From Bacillus subtilis (lineage in GTDB: Bacteria; Pseudomonadota; Alphaproteobacteria; Rhizobiales; Rhizobiaceae), in NCBI GenBank assembly GCA_021733665.1, contig JAHREI010000001.1, positions 62,001 through 126,000 of the forward strand: a stretch of DNA of 64,000 bases, given 5' to 3'. A program made the translations under genes and the position numbers. The notes under the pieces were generated by a model that saw only the letters and a program-made list of their open reading frames with translations, was not told the DNA's origin and did not search any database. Below, piece after piece: positions 46,884 to 57,241 of this stretch (the first letter of the stretch is position 1; each line of letters begins with the position of its first letter).

Positions 46884-47780
46884 TCAGGCACCTTCCGCTG
46901 TTGTGTCTTTTGCCCAAAGACCTGTTGCCGGATCAAACTGCCCCGAAAACTCCCATTCAGCCGGTCCTGTCATTAAAACATGATCATCATCGCGCCAGTC
47001 GATCTGCAATGGCCCGCCCGGAACAATGACTTTTACATTGCGCCCTGTACGGCGCGTGCGCGCTGCCGATACACCAGCGGCGCAGGCAGCAGAGCCGCAA
47101 GCACGCGTCAATCCGACACCACGCTCCCAGGTGCGGATGGTCAGCTCATCTTGTGCCGTGACCTGCGCGATAGAAATATTTGCTTTTTCAGGAAATATCG
47201 GATGATTTTCCAGCAATGGGCCGAACTTATTCAGCTCATAGGACCAGACATCCTGATCAACCCAGAAAATTGCATGGGGATTGCCCATCGACGCCACAGA
47301 CGGCGAATGCAGCACCGGCGCATCAATCGGCCCGACCTGTAATTCAATCATACGGGTATCACGAAACTCTTCCGCCAGCGGGATCGCCTGCCAGCCAAAA
47401 TGCGGCTTGCCCATATCCACACGGATCTGTCCGTCCGGCAGTTCCTCTGCCAACAGCAAACCTGCCAGAGTTTCAAAGGTGAATTGTGATTTGCCGGTTT
47501 CCGCAGCCAGAGCCTGCACCACACAACGGGTACCATTGCCGCAAGCCTGCGCTTCACTGCCATCGCAATTAATAATGCGGATATAATAATCTGTGCCCGC
47601 TGTTTTCGGATCATGGATCGCCATGATCTGATCAAAGCCGGTCTCTGCATCAGCATTCAATGCGCGTGCGGCATCAGGCGTGATCCGGTCACTCCGGCCA
47701 CGCATATCCGCCACAATAATTTTATTGCCAAGGCCATTCATTTTGGCAAAAGCTGCATTGACTGACATAGCTACAGACAT
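46884..47780 (-). CDS. dapF: Diaminopimelate epimerase
   Basis: 298 aa from the ATG at 47780 (an ATG four codons later is also possible). It interconverts LL- and meso-diaminopimelate for lysine and peptidoglycan. The two catalytic cysteines are in [17 protein letters not shown] and [30 protein letters not shown] begins the fold; [13 protein letters not shown] and [11 protein letters not shown] are conserved. It is the first gene of the dapF-mtaB-ftsY-yciB-gloB run. Its 5' region is part of a 525-bp gene-free interval shared with omp19. Confidence 0.97.
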   Translation of the reverse strand: MSVAMSVNAAFAKMNGLGNKIIVADMRGRSDRITPDAARALNADAETGFDQIMAIHDPKTAGTDYYIRIINCDGSEAQACGNGTRCVVQALAAETGKSQFTFETLAGLLLAEELPDGQIRVDMGKPHFGWQAIPLAEEFRDTRMIELQVGPIDAPVLHSPSVASMGNPHAIFWVDQDVWSYELNKFGPLLENHPIFPEKANISIAQVTAQDELTIRTWERGVGLTRACGSAACAAGVSAARTRRTGRNVKVIVPGGPLQIDWRDDDHVLMTGPAEWEFSGQFDPATGLWAKDTTAEGA

Positions 47781-48305
47781 AGTTTCACATTTAAACAACA
47801 ACCGGATCAAAGCGAAAAGACAGCCTGAAACGGTATAAAACGGCAAATGACGTTCATTCCGGATATTTTGCCTTAAAGCACCGCCTTAAAACTGTGAAGT
47901 ACTTTCCGGATGCGATACAGGCTCTATATGGCGGAACTTGTCTCAAATTGCCAGTATATGCCCGCCGGTTTCAAAAAGCCGTGATACATTTTTGTCTCAA
48001 AAATCCAACATCAGAGGCAGATCAAGCCTTGGCCACAGGACAAAATATGGTTATCCTTTAATATATAACCAACTTAATCAGCATATCCGGCTACGTTTTT
48101 CAGACCGACAGATATGATATCACCGGCATAAAATGAAAGACGGAAGCCAGAAATTTGCACTATCCTGCTCATTTCCCATTTGTTCAATAATTCCTTTTGA
48201 ATCCAAAATGGTCTAAACTGCGCCGAATTGTGCTTCAATATTGACCTGAAGACGGAACTGTTTCACTGATTCCCGTCACAAACCACCATAATCAAGGAGA
48301 TGGGT
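47781..48305. other. Gene-free interval between dapF and omp19
   Basis: 525 bp with no supported gene. It must contain the divergent promoters. Visible elements: direct repeats GCCTTAAA near 47870 and 47884, TTGTCTCAAA in two places (about 47939 and 47993), and a small inverted repeat GGTTAT...ATAACC near 48050-48071. None can be assigned. An AAGGAG stands six bases before the omp19 ATG. Confidence 0.6.
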
Positions 48306-48848
48306 ATGGGAGTTTCTAAGATTGGCCTGCTTGGACTTGCAGCTGCCACCATTCTCGCAGGCTGCCAGAGTTCGCGCTTTGACAATATGGCCAGTAATAC
48401 TCCCCCGCAGGCTCAGCCTGCTCCTTTGCGCCCTGCACCAACGACATCGGTTCAGTCCGGCTCGCTAAATGATGTGAATTCATCGCAGTTTCCGGCAAAC
48501 CCGAATGATATGAGCTCGCAACCGCAGGGCAATACACAGGTTGCCAGCCTGCCACCTGCATCTTCCGTTGATCTGACACCAGGCAAAGTTGCAGGCGTTT
48601 GGAATGCTTCGCTTGCCGGTCAGAGCTGTAAAGTTGCAACCCCGCAGACCAAATTCGGTCAGGGTTACCGCGCGGGTCCGCTGCGTTGCCCGGGCGAGCT
48701 CGCCAACCTGTCCTCATGGTCGGTTAACGGCAAACAGCTGATGCTCTATGATGCAAATGGCGGCACAGTTGCTTCGCTTTATTCATCTGCTGACGGTCGT
48801 TTTGACGGTCAGACATCCGGTGGCCAGCCGATCAGCCTGTCCCGTTAA
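48306..48848 (+). CDS. omp19: Outer-membrane lipoprotein Omp19 (protease-inhibitor family)
   Basis: 180 aa from the ATG at 48306 (AAGGAG six bases upstream). Lipoprotein signal MGVSKIGLLGLAAATILAGC with the acylated Cys at 20. A Pro/Ala/Ser/Gln-rich linker (~25-90) precedes the AprI/Omp19 beta-barrel: KVAGVWNASLAGQSCKVATP, TKFGQGYRAGPLRCPGELAN, SSWSVNGKQLMLYDANGGTV and SLYSSADGRFDGQTSGGQPI. The two mature cysteines match those of Brucella Omp19, to which I recognise near-identity in this domain. Brucella Omp19 is surface-exposed, inhibits host proteases and is a known antigen. Here it is also the best taxonomic marker. zapE follows on the same strand. Confidence 0.93.
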   Translation: MGVSKIGLLGLAAATILAGCQSSRFDNMASNTPPQAQPAPLRPAPTTSVQSGSLNDVNSSQFPANPNDMSSQPQGNTQVASLPPASSVDLTPGKVAGVWNASLAGQSCKVATPQTKFGQGYRAGPLRCPGELANLSSWSVNGKQLMLYDANGGTVASLYSSADGRFDGQTSGGQPISLSR

Positions 48849-48943
48849 AACTTGCTGACATCTCAAAATCATAAAAGCTGCAGACACAATCTGCGGCTTT
48901 TCATTTATAGAACAGCGCCTGAATAAGCCCGAATGAGGTTATC

Positions 48944-50128
48944 ATGTCTTTCAATGAAACGCTGAAAGCCTATCCGTCCGTATCAGAACGCTACGACTCT
49001 CTGGCTGCTGCCGGCGATATTGAAGCTGATCCGCAGCAGCAAATTCTGGCAAAGCGCTTTGATGCTTTGATTGAAGCCATTTGCAGCAAGCGTCTTTCGC
49101 GTAAATCCAGCGCTTTAGGCTGGTTATTCGGCAAATCCAAAAAAGTAGCCGAGCCGATCAAAGGCTTATATATTCATGGTGAAGTCGGTCGCGGCAAAAC
49201 CATGCTTATGGATATGTTCTTTGAATTGCTGCCGGTTGAACGCAAACGTCGCGCACATTTCAATGATTTCATGGCTGATGTTCATGAACGTATCAATGCC
49301 CATCGCCAGGCCTTGAAACGTGGTGAAACCAAACAGGAAGATCCGATCCCGCCGGTTGCCGAAGCACTGGCACAGCAGGCATGGGTCTTGTGTTTTGATG
49401 AATTCACAGTAACCGATATTGCCGATGCCATGATCCTCTCCCGCCTGTTCTCAGCCCTTTTTGAGCGCGGCGTGGTGCTGATCGCAACCTCCAATGTGGC
49501 ACCGGATAATCTCTATCCGAACGGGCTGAACCGCCAGCTGTTCCTGCCTTTTGTAAGTATTCTTAAAACCCGTGTCGATGTAATTAATCTAGATTCACGA
49601 ACCGATTACCGTCTTGAAAAGCTCGACCGTCAGCCGGTTTATCTCACACCGCTTGGTGCTGAGAGTGATGCCAAGATGGATGAAACCTGGAAAATCCTGA
49701 CTGAAGGCCGCAGAGAAACACCGGTTACGATTGATTTTCGCGGTCGTAAGATTGTCCTGAACCGCACGGTCGGTGATGCTGTTCGTGTTACTTTTGATGA
49801 ACTTTGCGCCAAACCGCTGGCTGCTGCCGACTATCTGGCAATCATGACACGTTTCCGCACTATGTTTATTGATCATGTGCCGGAACTCAATCTTGCAAGA
49901 CGCAATGAAGCCAAACGTTTCATTCTGCTTGTCGACACACTCTACGATCAACGTGCGCGTGTGATTATTTCTGCGGCGGCCACACCAGACAAGATTTACA
50001 GTGCCTCAAGCGGCACGGAAGCTTTTGAATTTGACCGCACTGCATCGCGCCTATTTGAAATGCAAAGTGCCGAATATCTCGAAGCATTCGAGGAAAATGA
50101 ATCAGATGCAGCGCGGATAACCGCCTGA
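48944..50128 (+). CDS. zapE: Cell division ATPase ZapE (AFG1-like)
   Basis: 394 aa. AAA-type ATPase: Walker A GLYIHGEVGRGKTMLMDMFF, MADVHERINAHRQ (H-x-F-M/x-x-V-H region), Walker B VLCFDEFTVTDIADAMILSR, sensor ATSNVAPDNLYPNGLNRQLF and FIDHVPELNLARRNEAKRFI near the C-terminal part, all typical of AFG1/ZapE. E. coli ZapE acts at the constricting Z-ring; mitochondrial AFG1 serves respiratory-complex quality control. The position just upstream of mdh is a conserved alphaproteobacterial arrangement. A large hairpin structure follows at 50161. Confidence 0.95.
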   Translation: MSFNETLKAYPSVSERYDSLAAAGDIEADPQQQILAKRFDALIEAICSKRLSRKSSALGWLFGKSKKVAEPIKGLYIHGEVGRGKTMLMDMFFELLPVERKRRAHFNDFMADVHERINAHRQALKRGETKQEDPIPPVAEALAQQAWVLCFDEFTVTDIADAMILSRLFSALFERGVVLIATSNVAPDNLYPNGLNRQLFLPFVSILKTRVDVINLDSRTDYRLEKLDRQPVYLTPLGAESDAKMDETWKILTEGRRETPVTIDFRGRKIVLNRTVGDAVRVTFDELCAKPLAAADYLAIMTRFRTMFIDHVPELNLARRNEAKRFILLVDTLYDQRARVIISAAATPDKIYSASSGTEAFEFDRTASRLFEMQSAEYLEAFEENESDAARITA

Positions 50129-50160
50129 AGAACGCGTAAAACCGTATGTAATTTGCCAAA

Positions 50161-50218
50161 TCCTCTGATCGTCACTATTTTGTGACGATCATGGCCTAAA
50201 TTTAGGCGGATCAGAGGA
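50161..50218. repeat. Potential three-way-junction structure after zapE
   Basis: Outer stem TCCTCTGATC (50161-50170) with GATCAGAGGA (50209-50218); inside it are the hairpin GTCAC-TATTTT-GTGAC (extendable with GATC on both sides) and the palindrome GCCTAAATTTAGGC. No T-run follows. It lies in the 449-bp interval between zapE and mdh, in which no gene is visible. Confidence 0.75.
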
Positions 50219-50387
50219 ATCATAACAGCACTTATGATTCAACAAGTGAGCATTCCGCAATCGGGCTGACTGTAAGCCATTCTGAATAAACAAAAATCAG
50301 CTGTAAGCGGACAAAATCCCGGGGAAATTTATCTTCCTGTTTTCACCAGATGAAACAGGGGAAATATTCGGCTTTTGTCAAAAATGA

Positions 50388-50403
50388 CTTACGTTTACGT
50401 AAG
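50388..50403. promoter_or_regulatory. Palindromic candidate operator upstream of mdh-suc
   Basis: CTTACGTTTACGTAAG: 7-bp arms around TT, 175 bp before the mdh start. The form resembles ACGT-centred palindromes bound by MerR-type metabolic regulators such as LiuR, but the regulator is not identifiable here. Confidence 0.45.
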
Positions 50404-50559
50404 AACATATTTAGCTAAACGATTGAAATCTTTAAATACAAAATTATTAGTTGAGTTATTTTGAAAACGGGCATATCGACCATACAGCGTAATGGCCTCT
50501 GCGGGCATAACTGAATGGAAAGCTTCAGCAGAGGTTAAGCTGTTTTAGTTAGATTTTAG

Positions 50560-51540
<981 letters not shown>

Positions 51541-51570
51541 GCACCCGTAATTTAAAGTTCTGGGATGTAT

Positions 51571-51598
51571 CGGGGCGCTTTTCCCAAAAGTGGCCCCG
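51571..51598. repeat. Hairpin in the mdh-sucC spacer
   Basis: CGGGGC (51571-51576) with GCCCCG (51593-51598) enclosing CTTTT-CCC-AAAAG, with a small internal mismatch. No T-run follows, so attenuation or RNA processing is more likely than full termination. Confidence 0.7.
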
Positions 51599-51694
51599 AA
51601 CTGCTCTCTGGAACTTCATATAAAAATCACGAAACCTGTCTATCAACGCAAGTTGAAACCACAGTTTTCAGGGCGCCTTACAAAGGACAACCAG

Positions 51695-52891
51695 ATGAAC
51701 ATTCATGAATATCAGGCTAAGCGCCTGCTCCACTCCTACGGCGCACCGATTGCCAATGGCGTGGCTGTATACTCCGCTGAACAGGCTGAAGAATGGGCAA
51801 AGACCCTTCCTGGCCCGCTTTATGTGGTCAAGAGCCAGATCCACGCCGGTGGCCGCGGTAAAGGTAAGTTCAAAGAACTGCCTGCCGATGCTAAAGGTGG
51901 CGTACGTCTTGCCAAATCCATCGAAGAAGTTGTTGCCAACGTTAAAGAAATGCTCGGCAACACTCTGGTGACCAAGCAGACCGGCCCTGCCGGCAAGCAG
52001 GTTAACCGTCTGTACATCGAAGATGGTGCGGATATTGACCGTGAACTGTATCTCTCCCTGCTGATCGACCGCAGCAACGGCCGTCCGGCTTTCGTTGTCT
52101 CCACCGAAGGTGGCATGGACATTGAAGCTGTTGCGGAAGAAACACCGGAAAAGATCATCAATGTTGCAATCGATCCTGCCAAAGGCGTGACCGATGAAGA
52201 CAATGCGAAGCTCGCAGACGCGCTGAAGCTCGAAGGTGAAGCCCGCGCAGATGCGATCGCTCTGTTCCCGGTTCTCTACAAAGCTTTTGTTGAAAAAGAC
52301 ATGAGCCTGCTGGAAATCAACCCGCTGATCGTCATGACCAATGGTCGTGTACGCGTGCTGGATGCCAAAGTATCCTTCGACGGCAATGCTCTGTTCCGTC
52401 ATCCTGACATTCAGGAACTGCGCGATCTGTCGGAAGAAGACGAAAAAGAAATCGAAGCTTCCAAGCATGATCTGGCCTATGTTGCCCTCGACGGTAATAT
52501 CGGCTGCATGGTCAATGGTGCCGGCCTTGCTATGGCAACCATGGACATCATCAAGCTTTACGGTGCAGAACCAGCAAACTTCCTCGATGTTGGCGGCGGC
52601 GCTACCAAAGAAAAAGTAACAGCTGCATTCAAGATCATCACTGCTGATCCGGCTGTTGAAGGTATTCTCGTGAACATCTTCGGCGGCATCATGAAATGCG
52701 ACGTTATCGCTGAAGGCGTGATCGCAGCTGTTAAAGAAGTTGGCCTTAAAGTTCCTCTGGTGGTTCGTCTCGAAGGCACCAATGTTGAGCTTGGCAAGAA
52801 AATCATCAACGAGAGCGGCCTGAATGTTATTTCAGCTGACGATCTCGACGATGCAGCACAGAAAATCGTTGCTGCAGTGAAGGGAAATTGA
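51695..52891 (+). CDS. sucC: Succinyl-CoA synthetase beta subunit
   Basis: 398 aa from the ATG at 51695 ([20 protein letters not shown]), preceded by AAAGGACAACCAG; open codons upstream are not family sequence. ATP-grasp nucleotide-binding domain at ~1-240 ([40 protein letters not shown] with Mg ligands) and a CoA-ligase domain ([60 protein letters not shown]). With SucD it converts succinyl-CoA to succinate while forming ATP or GTP. sucD starts 3 bp after its stop. Confidence 0.98.
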   Translation: MNIHEYQAKRLLHSYGAPIANGVAVYSAEQAEEWAKTLPGPLYVVKSQIHAGGRGKGKFKELPADAKGGVRLAKSIEEVVANVKEMLGNTLVTKQTGPAGKQVNRLYIEDGADIDRELYLSLLIDRSNGRPAFVVSTEGGMDIEAVAEETPEKIINVAIDPAKGVTDEDNAKLADALKLEGEARADAIALFPVLYKAFVEKDMSLLEINPLIVMTNGRVRVLDAKVSFDGNALFRHPDIQELRDLSEEDEKEIEASKHDLAYVALDGNIGCMVNGAGLAMATMDIIKLYGAEPANFLDVGGGATKEKVTAAFKIITADPAVEGILVNIFGGIMKCDVIAEGVIAAVKEVGLKVPLVVRLEGTNVELGKKIINESGLNVISADDLDDAAQKIVAAVKGN

Positions 52892-52894
52892 TCC

Positions 52895-53797
52895 ATGTCT
52901 ATTCTTGTAAACAAGGACACCAAGATTCTCGTTCAGGGTCTGACCGGTAAGACAGGTACTTTCCACACCGAACAGGCGCTTGCATATTACGGCACCCAGA
53001 TGGTTGGCGGTATCCACCCTAAAAAGGGCGGCGAAACCTGGACCGGTTCCAAGGGTGAAAATCTGCCGATTTTTGCAACTGTTGCTGAAGCTAAAGAACG
53101 TACCGGTGCAGATGCATCCGTAATCTACGTTCCGCCTGCAGGTGCAGCTGATGCCATCATCGAAGCCATTGAAGCTGAAGTCGGCTTCATCGTCTGCATC
53201 ACCGAAGGTATTCCGGTTATGGACATGGTTCGTGTGAAAGAGCGTCTGGAACGTTCAAAATCACGCCTCCTCGGCCCTAACTGCCCGGGCATCCTGACCC
53301 CTGAAGAATGCAAAATCGGCATTATGCCAGGCAACATCTTCAAAAAAGGTTCGGTTGGCGTTGTTTCCCGTTCCGGTACACTGACCTATGAAGCTGTGTT
53401 CCAGACCTCCAATGAAGGTCTCGGCCAGACAACCGCTGTTGGTATCGGCGGCGATCCGGTTAAAGGCACAGAATTCATCGACGTGCTGGAAATGTTCCTC
53501 GCAGACGACAACACCAAATCGATCGTTATGATCGGTGAAATCGGTGGTTCGGCTGAAGAAGAAGCAGCTCAGTTCCTCAAAGACGAAGCCAAGCGCGGCC
53601 GTTCAAAGCCAATGGTTGGCTTCATCGCCGGTCGTACCGCTCCGGAAGGCCGCACCATGGGTCACGCCGGTGCTGTTATCTCCGGTGGCAAGGGCGGCGC
53701 TGAAGACAAGATTGCAGCTATGGAAGAAGCCGGTATCCGCGTTTCCCCATCACCTGCACAGCTCGGCAAAACACTTGTTGAAGTTCTCAAGGGCTGA
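52895..53797 (+). CDS. sucD: Succinyl-CoA synthetase alpha subunit
   Basis: 300 aa. CoA-binding Rossmann domain ([60 protein letters not shown]) and a ligase domain with the phosphorylated His in [20 protein letters not shown]. The protein ends VEVLKG. Its stop codon lies in the loop of a small hairpin (CAAGGGC-TGAT-GCCCTTG), and the last codons are repeated downstream three more times as described for 53777-53899. It is coupled to sucC by a 3-bp gap and precedes sucA by 320 bp. Confidence 0.98.
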   Translation: MSILVNKDTKILVQGLTGKTGTFHTEQALAYYGTQMVGGIHPKKGGETWTGSKGENLPIFATVAEAKERTGADASVIYVPPAGAADAIIEAIEAEVGFIVCITEGIPVMDMVRVKERLERSKSRLLGPNCPGILTPEECKIGIMPGNIFKKGSVGVVSRSGTLTYEAVFQTSNEGLGQTTAVGIGGDPVKGTEFIDVLEMFLADDNTKSIVMIGEIGGSAEEEAAQFLKDEAKRGRSKPMVGFIAGRTAPEGRTMGHAGAVISGGKGGAEDKIAAMEEAGIRVSPSPAQLGKTLVEVLKG

Positions 53798-53899
53798 TGC
53801 CCTTGGGTTGAAGTTCTCAAAGGCTAATTACCTTTGGGGTGAAGTTATCAAAGGCTAATGCCCTTGAGATGTAGTTCTCGGGGCTAATCCCTTGGAACT
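53777..53899 (+). repeat. Fourfold ~30-bp tandem repeat seeded by the sucD 3' end
   Basis: Copies begin with GTTGAAGTTCTC at 53777 (within sucD), 53807, about 53838 and about 53868 (spacing 30, 31, 30). Copies 1-3 each read Val-Glu-Val-Leu/Ile-Lys-Gly-stop when aligned; the fourth is degenerate. Copies 1 and 2 fold into perfect small hairpins (CAAGGGC/GCCCTTG at 53788-53805 and CAAAGG/CCTTTG at 53818-53836) that differ by a paired G-C to A-T change; copy 3 has one mismatch. Confidence 0.85.
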
Positions 53900-53910
53900 C
53901 TGACGATATT

Positions 53911-53933
53911 GGCAGTCGCTATCAGCGACTGCC
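53911..53933 (+). repeat. Hairpin in the sucD-sucA spacer
   Basis: GGCAGTCGC (53911-53919) and GCGACTGCC (53925-53933), a perfect 9-bp stem with loop TATCA, followed by TCTAAAAAG. It comes right after the sucD-derived repeats. The remaining spacer to 54117 shows no gene. Confidence 0.75.
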
Positions 53934-54117
53934 TCTAAAAAGCCCTGTTCATGGCCCAAGGCACAGCCAGCCCCGAACCGGGTGATTAAAATGAAACTTA
54001 TGCCCGTTTCTATTGGAAATCAGTTTTAAAACACTACTTTTCCATACAGAGACAACAGACCAGTAACTTAAAACGGGACCGGAAGAATTTCCGGTATGGC
54101 CGGTATAAGGAGACGGA

Positions 54118-57100
54118 GTGGATACTCCGGCAAGGACAATGGCACGGCAAGAAGAAGCCAATGACGTTTTCGCCCTGACCTCGTTTCTCTATGGCGGCAA
54201 TGCCGACTATATTGAGGAGCTCTATGCTGCATATGAAACCGATCCGAATTCGGTCAATGCAGAATGGCGTGATTTTTTCGCAAATCTCGGTGACAACCGG
54301 CAGGATGTGCTTGAAAATGCCCGCGGTGCATCCTGGGAAAAGAGCAACTGGCCTGTTACGCCAAAAGATGAGCTGACCAATGCTCTCGACGGCAACTGGG
54401 CAGAAGTTGAAAAGCACATCTCGGACAAGCTGAAAGGCAAAGGCGGTAAAGCTGCTGTTGCTGCACCGGCTCTGACCGAAGCAGAAATTACACAGGCAGC
54501 ACGCGACAGCGTTCGCGCGATCATGATGATCCGCGCTTACCGCATGCGTGGTCACCTGCATGCCAATCTTGATCCGCTCGGTCTTTCCGAAAAGCCGAAT
54601 GATCATAACGAACTGGCACCGGAAAATTACGGTTTCACACCGGCAGATTTTGACCGCAAAATCTTTATCGACAACGTGCTCGGCCTCGAATATGCGACCG
54701 TTCGCGAAATGCTCGATATTCTCAAGCGCACCTATTGCTCGACAATCGGCTTTGAATTCATGCACATTTCTGATCCGGCTGAAAAAGCCTGGCTTCAGGA
54801 GCGCATCGAAGGCGCCAATAAGAGCATTGCTTTCACACCGGAAGGTAAGAAAGCTATCATGTCCAAACTGATCGAAGCTGAAGGCTTTGAGCAGTTTATC
54901 GACGTGAAATACAAAGGCACCAAGCGTTTTGGTCTCGACGGCGGTGAAGCTCTGATCCCTGCGTTGGAACAGATCGTCAAACGCGGCGGTTCCATGGGCG
55001 TTAAAGAAATCATCTTCGGTATGGCTCACCGTGGCCGTCTGAACGTGCTTTCACAGGTTATGGGCAAACCACACCGCGCAATTTTCCACGAATTCAAAGG
55101 CGGCTCCTATGCGCCGGATGATGTGGAAGGTTCGGGCGACGTTAAATACCATCTGGGCGCATCTTCAGATCGCGAATTCGATGGTAATTCGGTTCACCTG
55201 TCGCTGACAGCAAACCCTTCCCACCTCGAAATCGTCAATCCGGTTGTTATGGGTAAAGCCCGCGCCAAGCAGGATCTGCTGGCAGGTCGTACCCGTGATG
55301 AAATCGTGCCATTGACTGAACGCGCTAAAGTCATGCCGCTGCTGCTGCATGGTGATGCGGCATTTGCCGGTCAGGGCGTTGTTGCGGAATGTCTTGGTCT
55401 GTCGGGTCTGCGCGGTCACCGCGTTGCCGGTACAGTTCACTTCATCATCAATAACCAGATCGGTTTCACCACCAATCCGGCCTTCTCCCGTTCTTCGCCA
55501 TATCCATCGGATGTAGCGAAAATGATTGAAGCCCCGATTTTCCACGTGAATGGTGACGATCCGGAAGCTGTCGTATTCGCTGCAAAAGTTGCAACCGAGT
55601 TCCGTCAGACTTTCCATAAGCCGGTTGTTGTGGACATGTTCTGCTACCGCCGCTTCGGTCACAACGAAGGCGACGAGCCTGCGTTCACACAGCCTTTGAT
55701 GTACAAAGAAATTCGCAAGCACAAAACCACTGTACAGCTCTACAGTGAGAAGCTGATTGGCGAAGGTCTTTTGACTCAGGCTGACATTGATCAGATGAAA
55801 GCTGAATGGCGCGATAAGCTGGAAACAGAATTCGAAGCCGGTCAGAACTACAAGCCGAATAAAGCCGACTGGCTGGACGGTGCCTGGGCAGGTCTGCGTA
55901 CAGCTGACAATGCTGATGAACAGCGTCGCGGTAAAACCGGCGTACCGGCGAAGACACTCAAGGAAATCGGTAAGAAACTTTCCGAAACCCCTGAAGGCTT
56001 CAACGTACACCGTACCATTCAGCGCTTCCTCGACAATCGCTCGAAGATGATCGACAGCGGTGAAGGTATTGACTGGGCAACCGCTGAATCGCTGGCATTC
56101 GGTTCCCTTTCTCTGGAAGGTCACCCGATCCGTTTCTCCGGTCAGGACGTGGAACGCGGTACATTCTCGCAGCGCCACACTGTTCTTTACGATCAGGAAA
56201 ATCAGAGCCGCTATATCCCGCTGAATAACCTTCAGAAGGGTCAGGCGATCTACGAAGCCATCAACTCGATGCTTTCTGAAGAAGCTGTGCTTGGCTACGA
56301 ATATGGTTACTCGCTGACTGATCCGCGTGCATTGGTACTGTGGGAAGCTCAGTTCGGTGACTTCGCCAACGGTGCTCAGGTTGTTTTCGACCAGTTCATC
56401 TCTTCGGGTGAGCGCAAATGGCTGCGTATGTCCGGTCTCGTTTGCCTTCTGCCGCACGGCTATGAAGGTCAGGGTCCTGAGCATTCGTCAGCACGTCTGG
56501 AACGTTATCTGCAGCTTTGTGCGGAAGATAACATGCAGGTTGCCAATGTTACGACACCGGCAAACTACTTCCACATTCTGCGCCGTCAGATGAAACGCGA
56601 CTTCCGTAAGCCGCTGATCATGATGACACCGAAGTCCCTGCTGCGTCACAAGCGTGCAATTTCTTCCTTGAGCGAACTGTCCGGAGACAGCACGTTCCAC
56701 CGTCTGCTGTGGGATGATGCACAATATCTCAAGGATCAGCCGATCAAGCTGCAGAAAGATGCCAAGATCCGTCGCGTCGTTCTCTGCTCCGGTAAAGTCT
56801 ATTACGACCTTTACGAAGAGCGTGAAAAACGCGGTATCGACGATATCTACCTGCTGCGCGTTGAACAGCTTTATCCGTTCCCGGCAAAAGCCCTCATCAA
56901 CGAACTGTCCCGCTTCCGCGGTGCAGAAATCGTCTGGTGTCAGGAAGAGCCGAAGAATATGGGCGCATGGTCGTTCATCGAGCCTTATCTGGAATGGGTT
57001 CTGGCGCATATTGATGCAAAATATCCGCGTGCCCGCTATGCAGGCCGTCCGGCTGCTGCATCGCCTGCAACAGGTCTGATGTCCAAGCATCTTGAACAGC

Positions 57101-57135
57101 TCGCAGCCTTCCTCGAAGATGCGCTCGGTTCTTAA
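54118..57135 (+). CDS. sucA: 2-oxoglutarate dehydrogenase E1 component
   Basis: 1005 aa if started at the GTG at 54118, which has a strong AAGGAG five bases upstream. The ATG at 54139 (MARQEEANDVFALTSFLYGG) matches the family start better and gives 998 aa. Thiamine-diphosphate enzyme that decarboxylates 2-oxoglutarate and succinylates the lipoyl group of SucB. Blocks: FLYGGNADYIEELYAAYETD (E2-binding N-terminus), IIFGMAHRGRLNVLSQVMGK, LHGDAAFAGQGVVAECLGLS, NNQIGFTTNPAFSRSSPYPS, YRRFGHNEGDEPAFTQPLMY and LPHGYEGQGPEHSSARLERY. Length is normal. sucB follows after 106 bp with a perfect hairpin between. Confidence 0.97.
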   Translation: MDTPARTMARQEEANDVFALTSFLYGGNADYIEELYAAYETDPNSVNAEWRDFFANLGDNRQDVLENARGASWEKSNWPVTPKDELTNALDGNWAEVEKHISDKLKGKGGKAAVAAPALTEAEITQAARDSVRAIMMIRAYRMRGHLHANLDPLGLSEKPNDHNELAPENYGFTPADFDRKIFIDNVLGLEYATVREMLDILKRTYCSTIGFEFMHISDPAEKAWLQERIEGANKSIAFTPEGKKAIMSKLIEAEGFEQFIDVKYKGTKRFGLDGGEALIPALEQIVKRGGSMGVKEIIFGMAHRGRLNVLSQVMGKPHRAIFHEFKGGSYAPDDVEGSGDVKYHLGASSDREFDGNSVHLSLTANPSHLEIVNPVVMGKARAKQDLLAGRTRDEIVPLTERAKVMPLLLHGDAAFAGQGVVAECLGLSGLRGHRVAGTVHFIINNQIGFTTNPAFSRSSPYPSDVAKMIEAPIFHVNGDDPEAVVFAAKVATEFRQTFHKPVVVDMFCYRRFGHNEGDEPAFTQPLMYKEIRKHKTTVQLYSEKLIGEGLLTQADIDQMKAEWRDKLETEFEAGQNYKPNKADWLDGAWAGLRTADNADEQRRGKTGVPAKTLKEIGKKLSETPEGFNVHRTIQRFLDNRSKMIDSGEGIDWATAESLAFGSLSLEGHPIRFSGQDVERGTFSQRHTVLYDQENQSRYIPLNNLQKGQAIYEAINSMLSEEAVLGYEYGYSLTDPRALVLWEAQFGDFANGAQVVFDQFISSGERKWLRMSGLVCLLPHGYEGQGPEHSSARLERYLQLCAEDNMQVANVTTPANYFHILRRQMKRDFRKPLIMMTPKSLLRHKRAISSLSELSGDSTFHRLLWDDAQYLKDQPIKLQKDAKIRRVVLCSGKVYYDLYEEREKRGIDDIYLLRVEQLYPFPAKALINELSRFRGAEIVWCQEEPKNMGAWSFIEPYLEWVLAHIDAKYPRARYAGRPAAASPATGLMSKHLEQLAAFLEDALGS

Positions 57136-57147
57136 AATTTAATTTTC

Positions 57148-57175
57148 TGACCCGCTGATTATCGTCAGCGGGTCA
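57148..57175 (+). repeat. Perfect hairpin in the sucA-sucB spacer
   Basis: TGACCCGCTGA (57148-57158) with TCAGCGGGTCA (57165-57175), loop TTATCG; no T-run. Probably a processing or partial attenuation element within the operon. Confidence 0.8.
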
Positions 57176-57241
57176 ACTGAATTTCGAAGCGCATCAGCGC
57201 TGTTTCATTTGACAAGATTAAGATCCAGGGAAGATAAAACC

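Noticed and set aside
47781-48305. tRNA or small RNA gene between dapF and omp19
   Set aside because: No cloverleaf, T-loop consensus or strong terminator was seen; only weak short repeats.
53777-53899. CRISPR or phage attachment site after sucD
   Set aside because: The repeats are direct reiterations of the sucD end without spacers, and there is no integrase or foreign gene at this point.
55165-56484. 439-codon open frame on the minus strand
   Set aside because: It lies fully antisense to sucA, has no ribosome-binding site or family similarity, and mirrors the codon bias of sucA.
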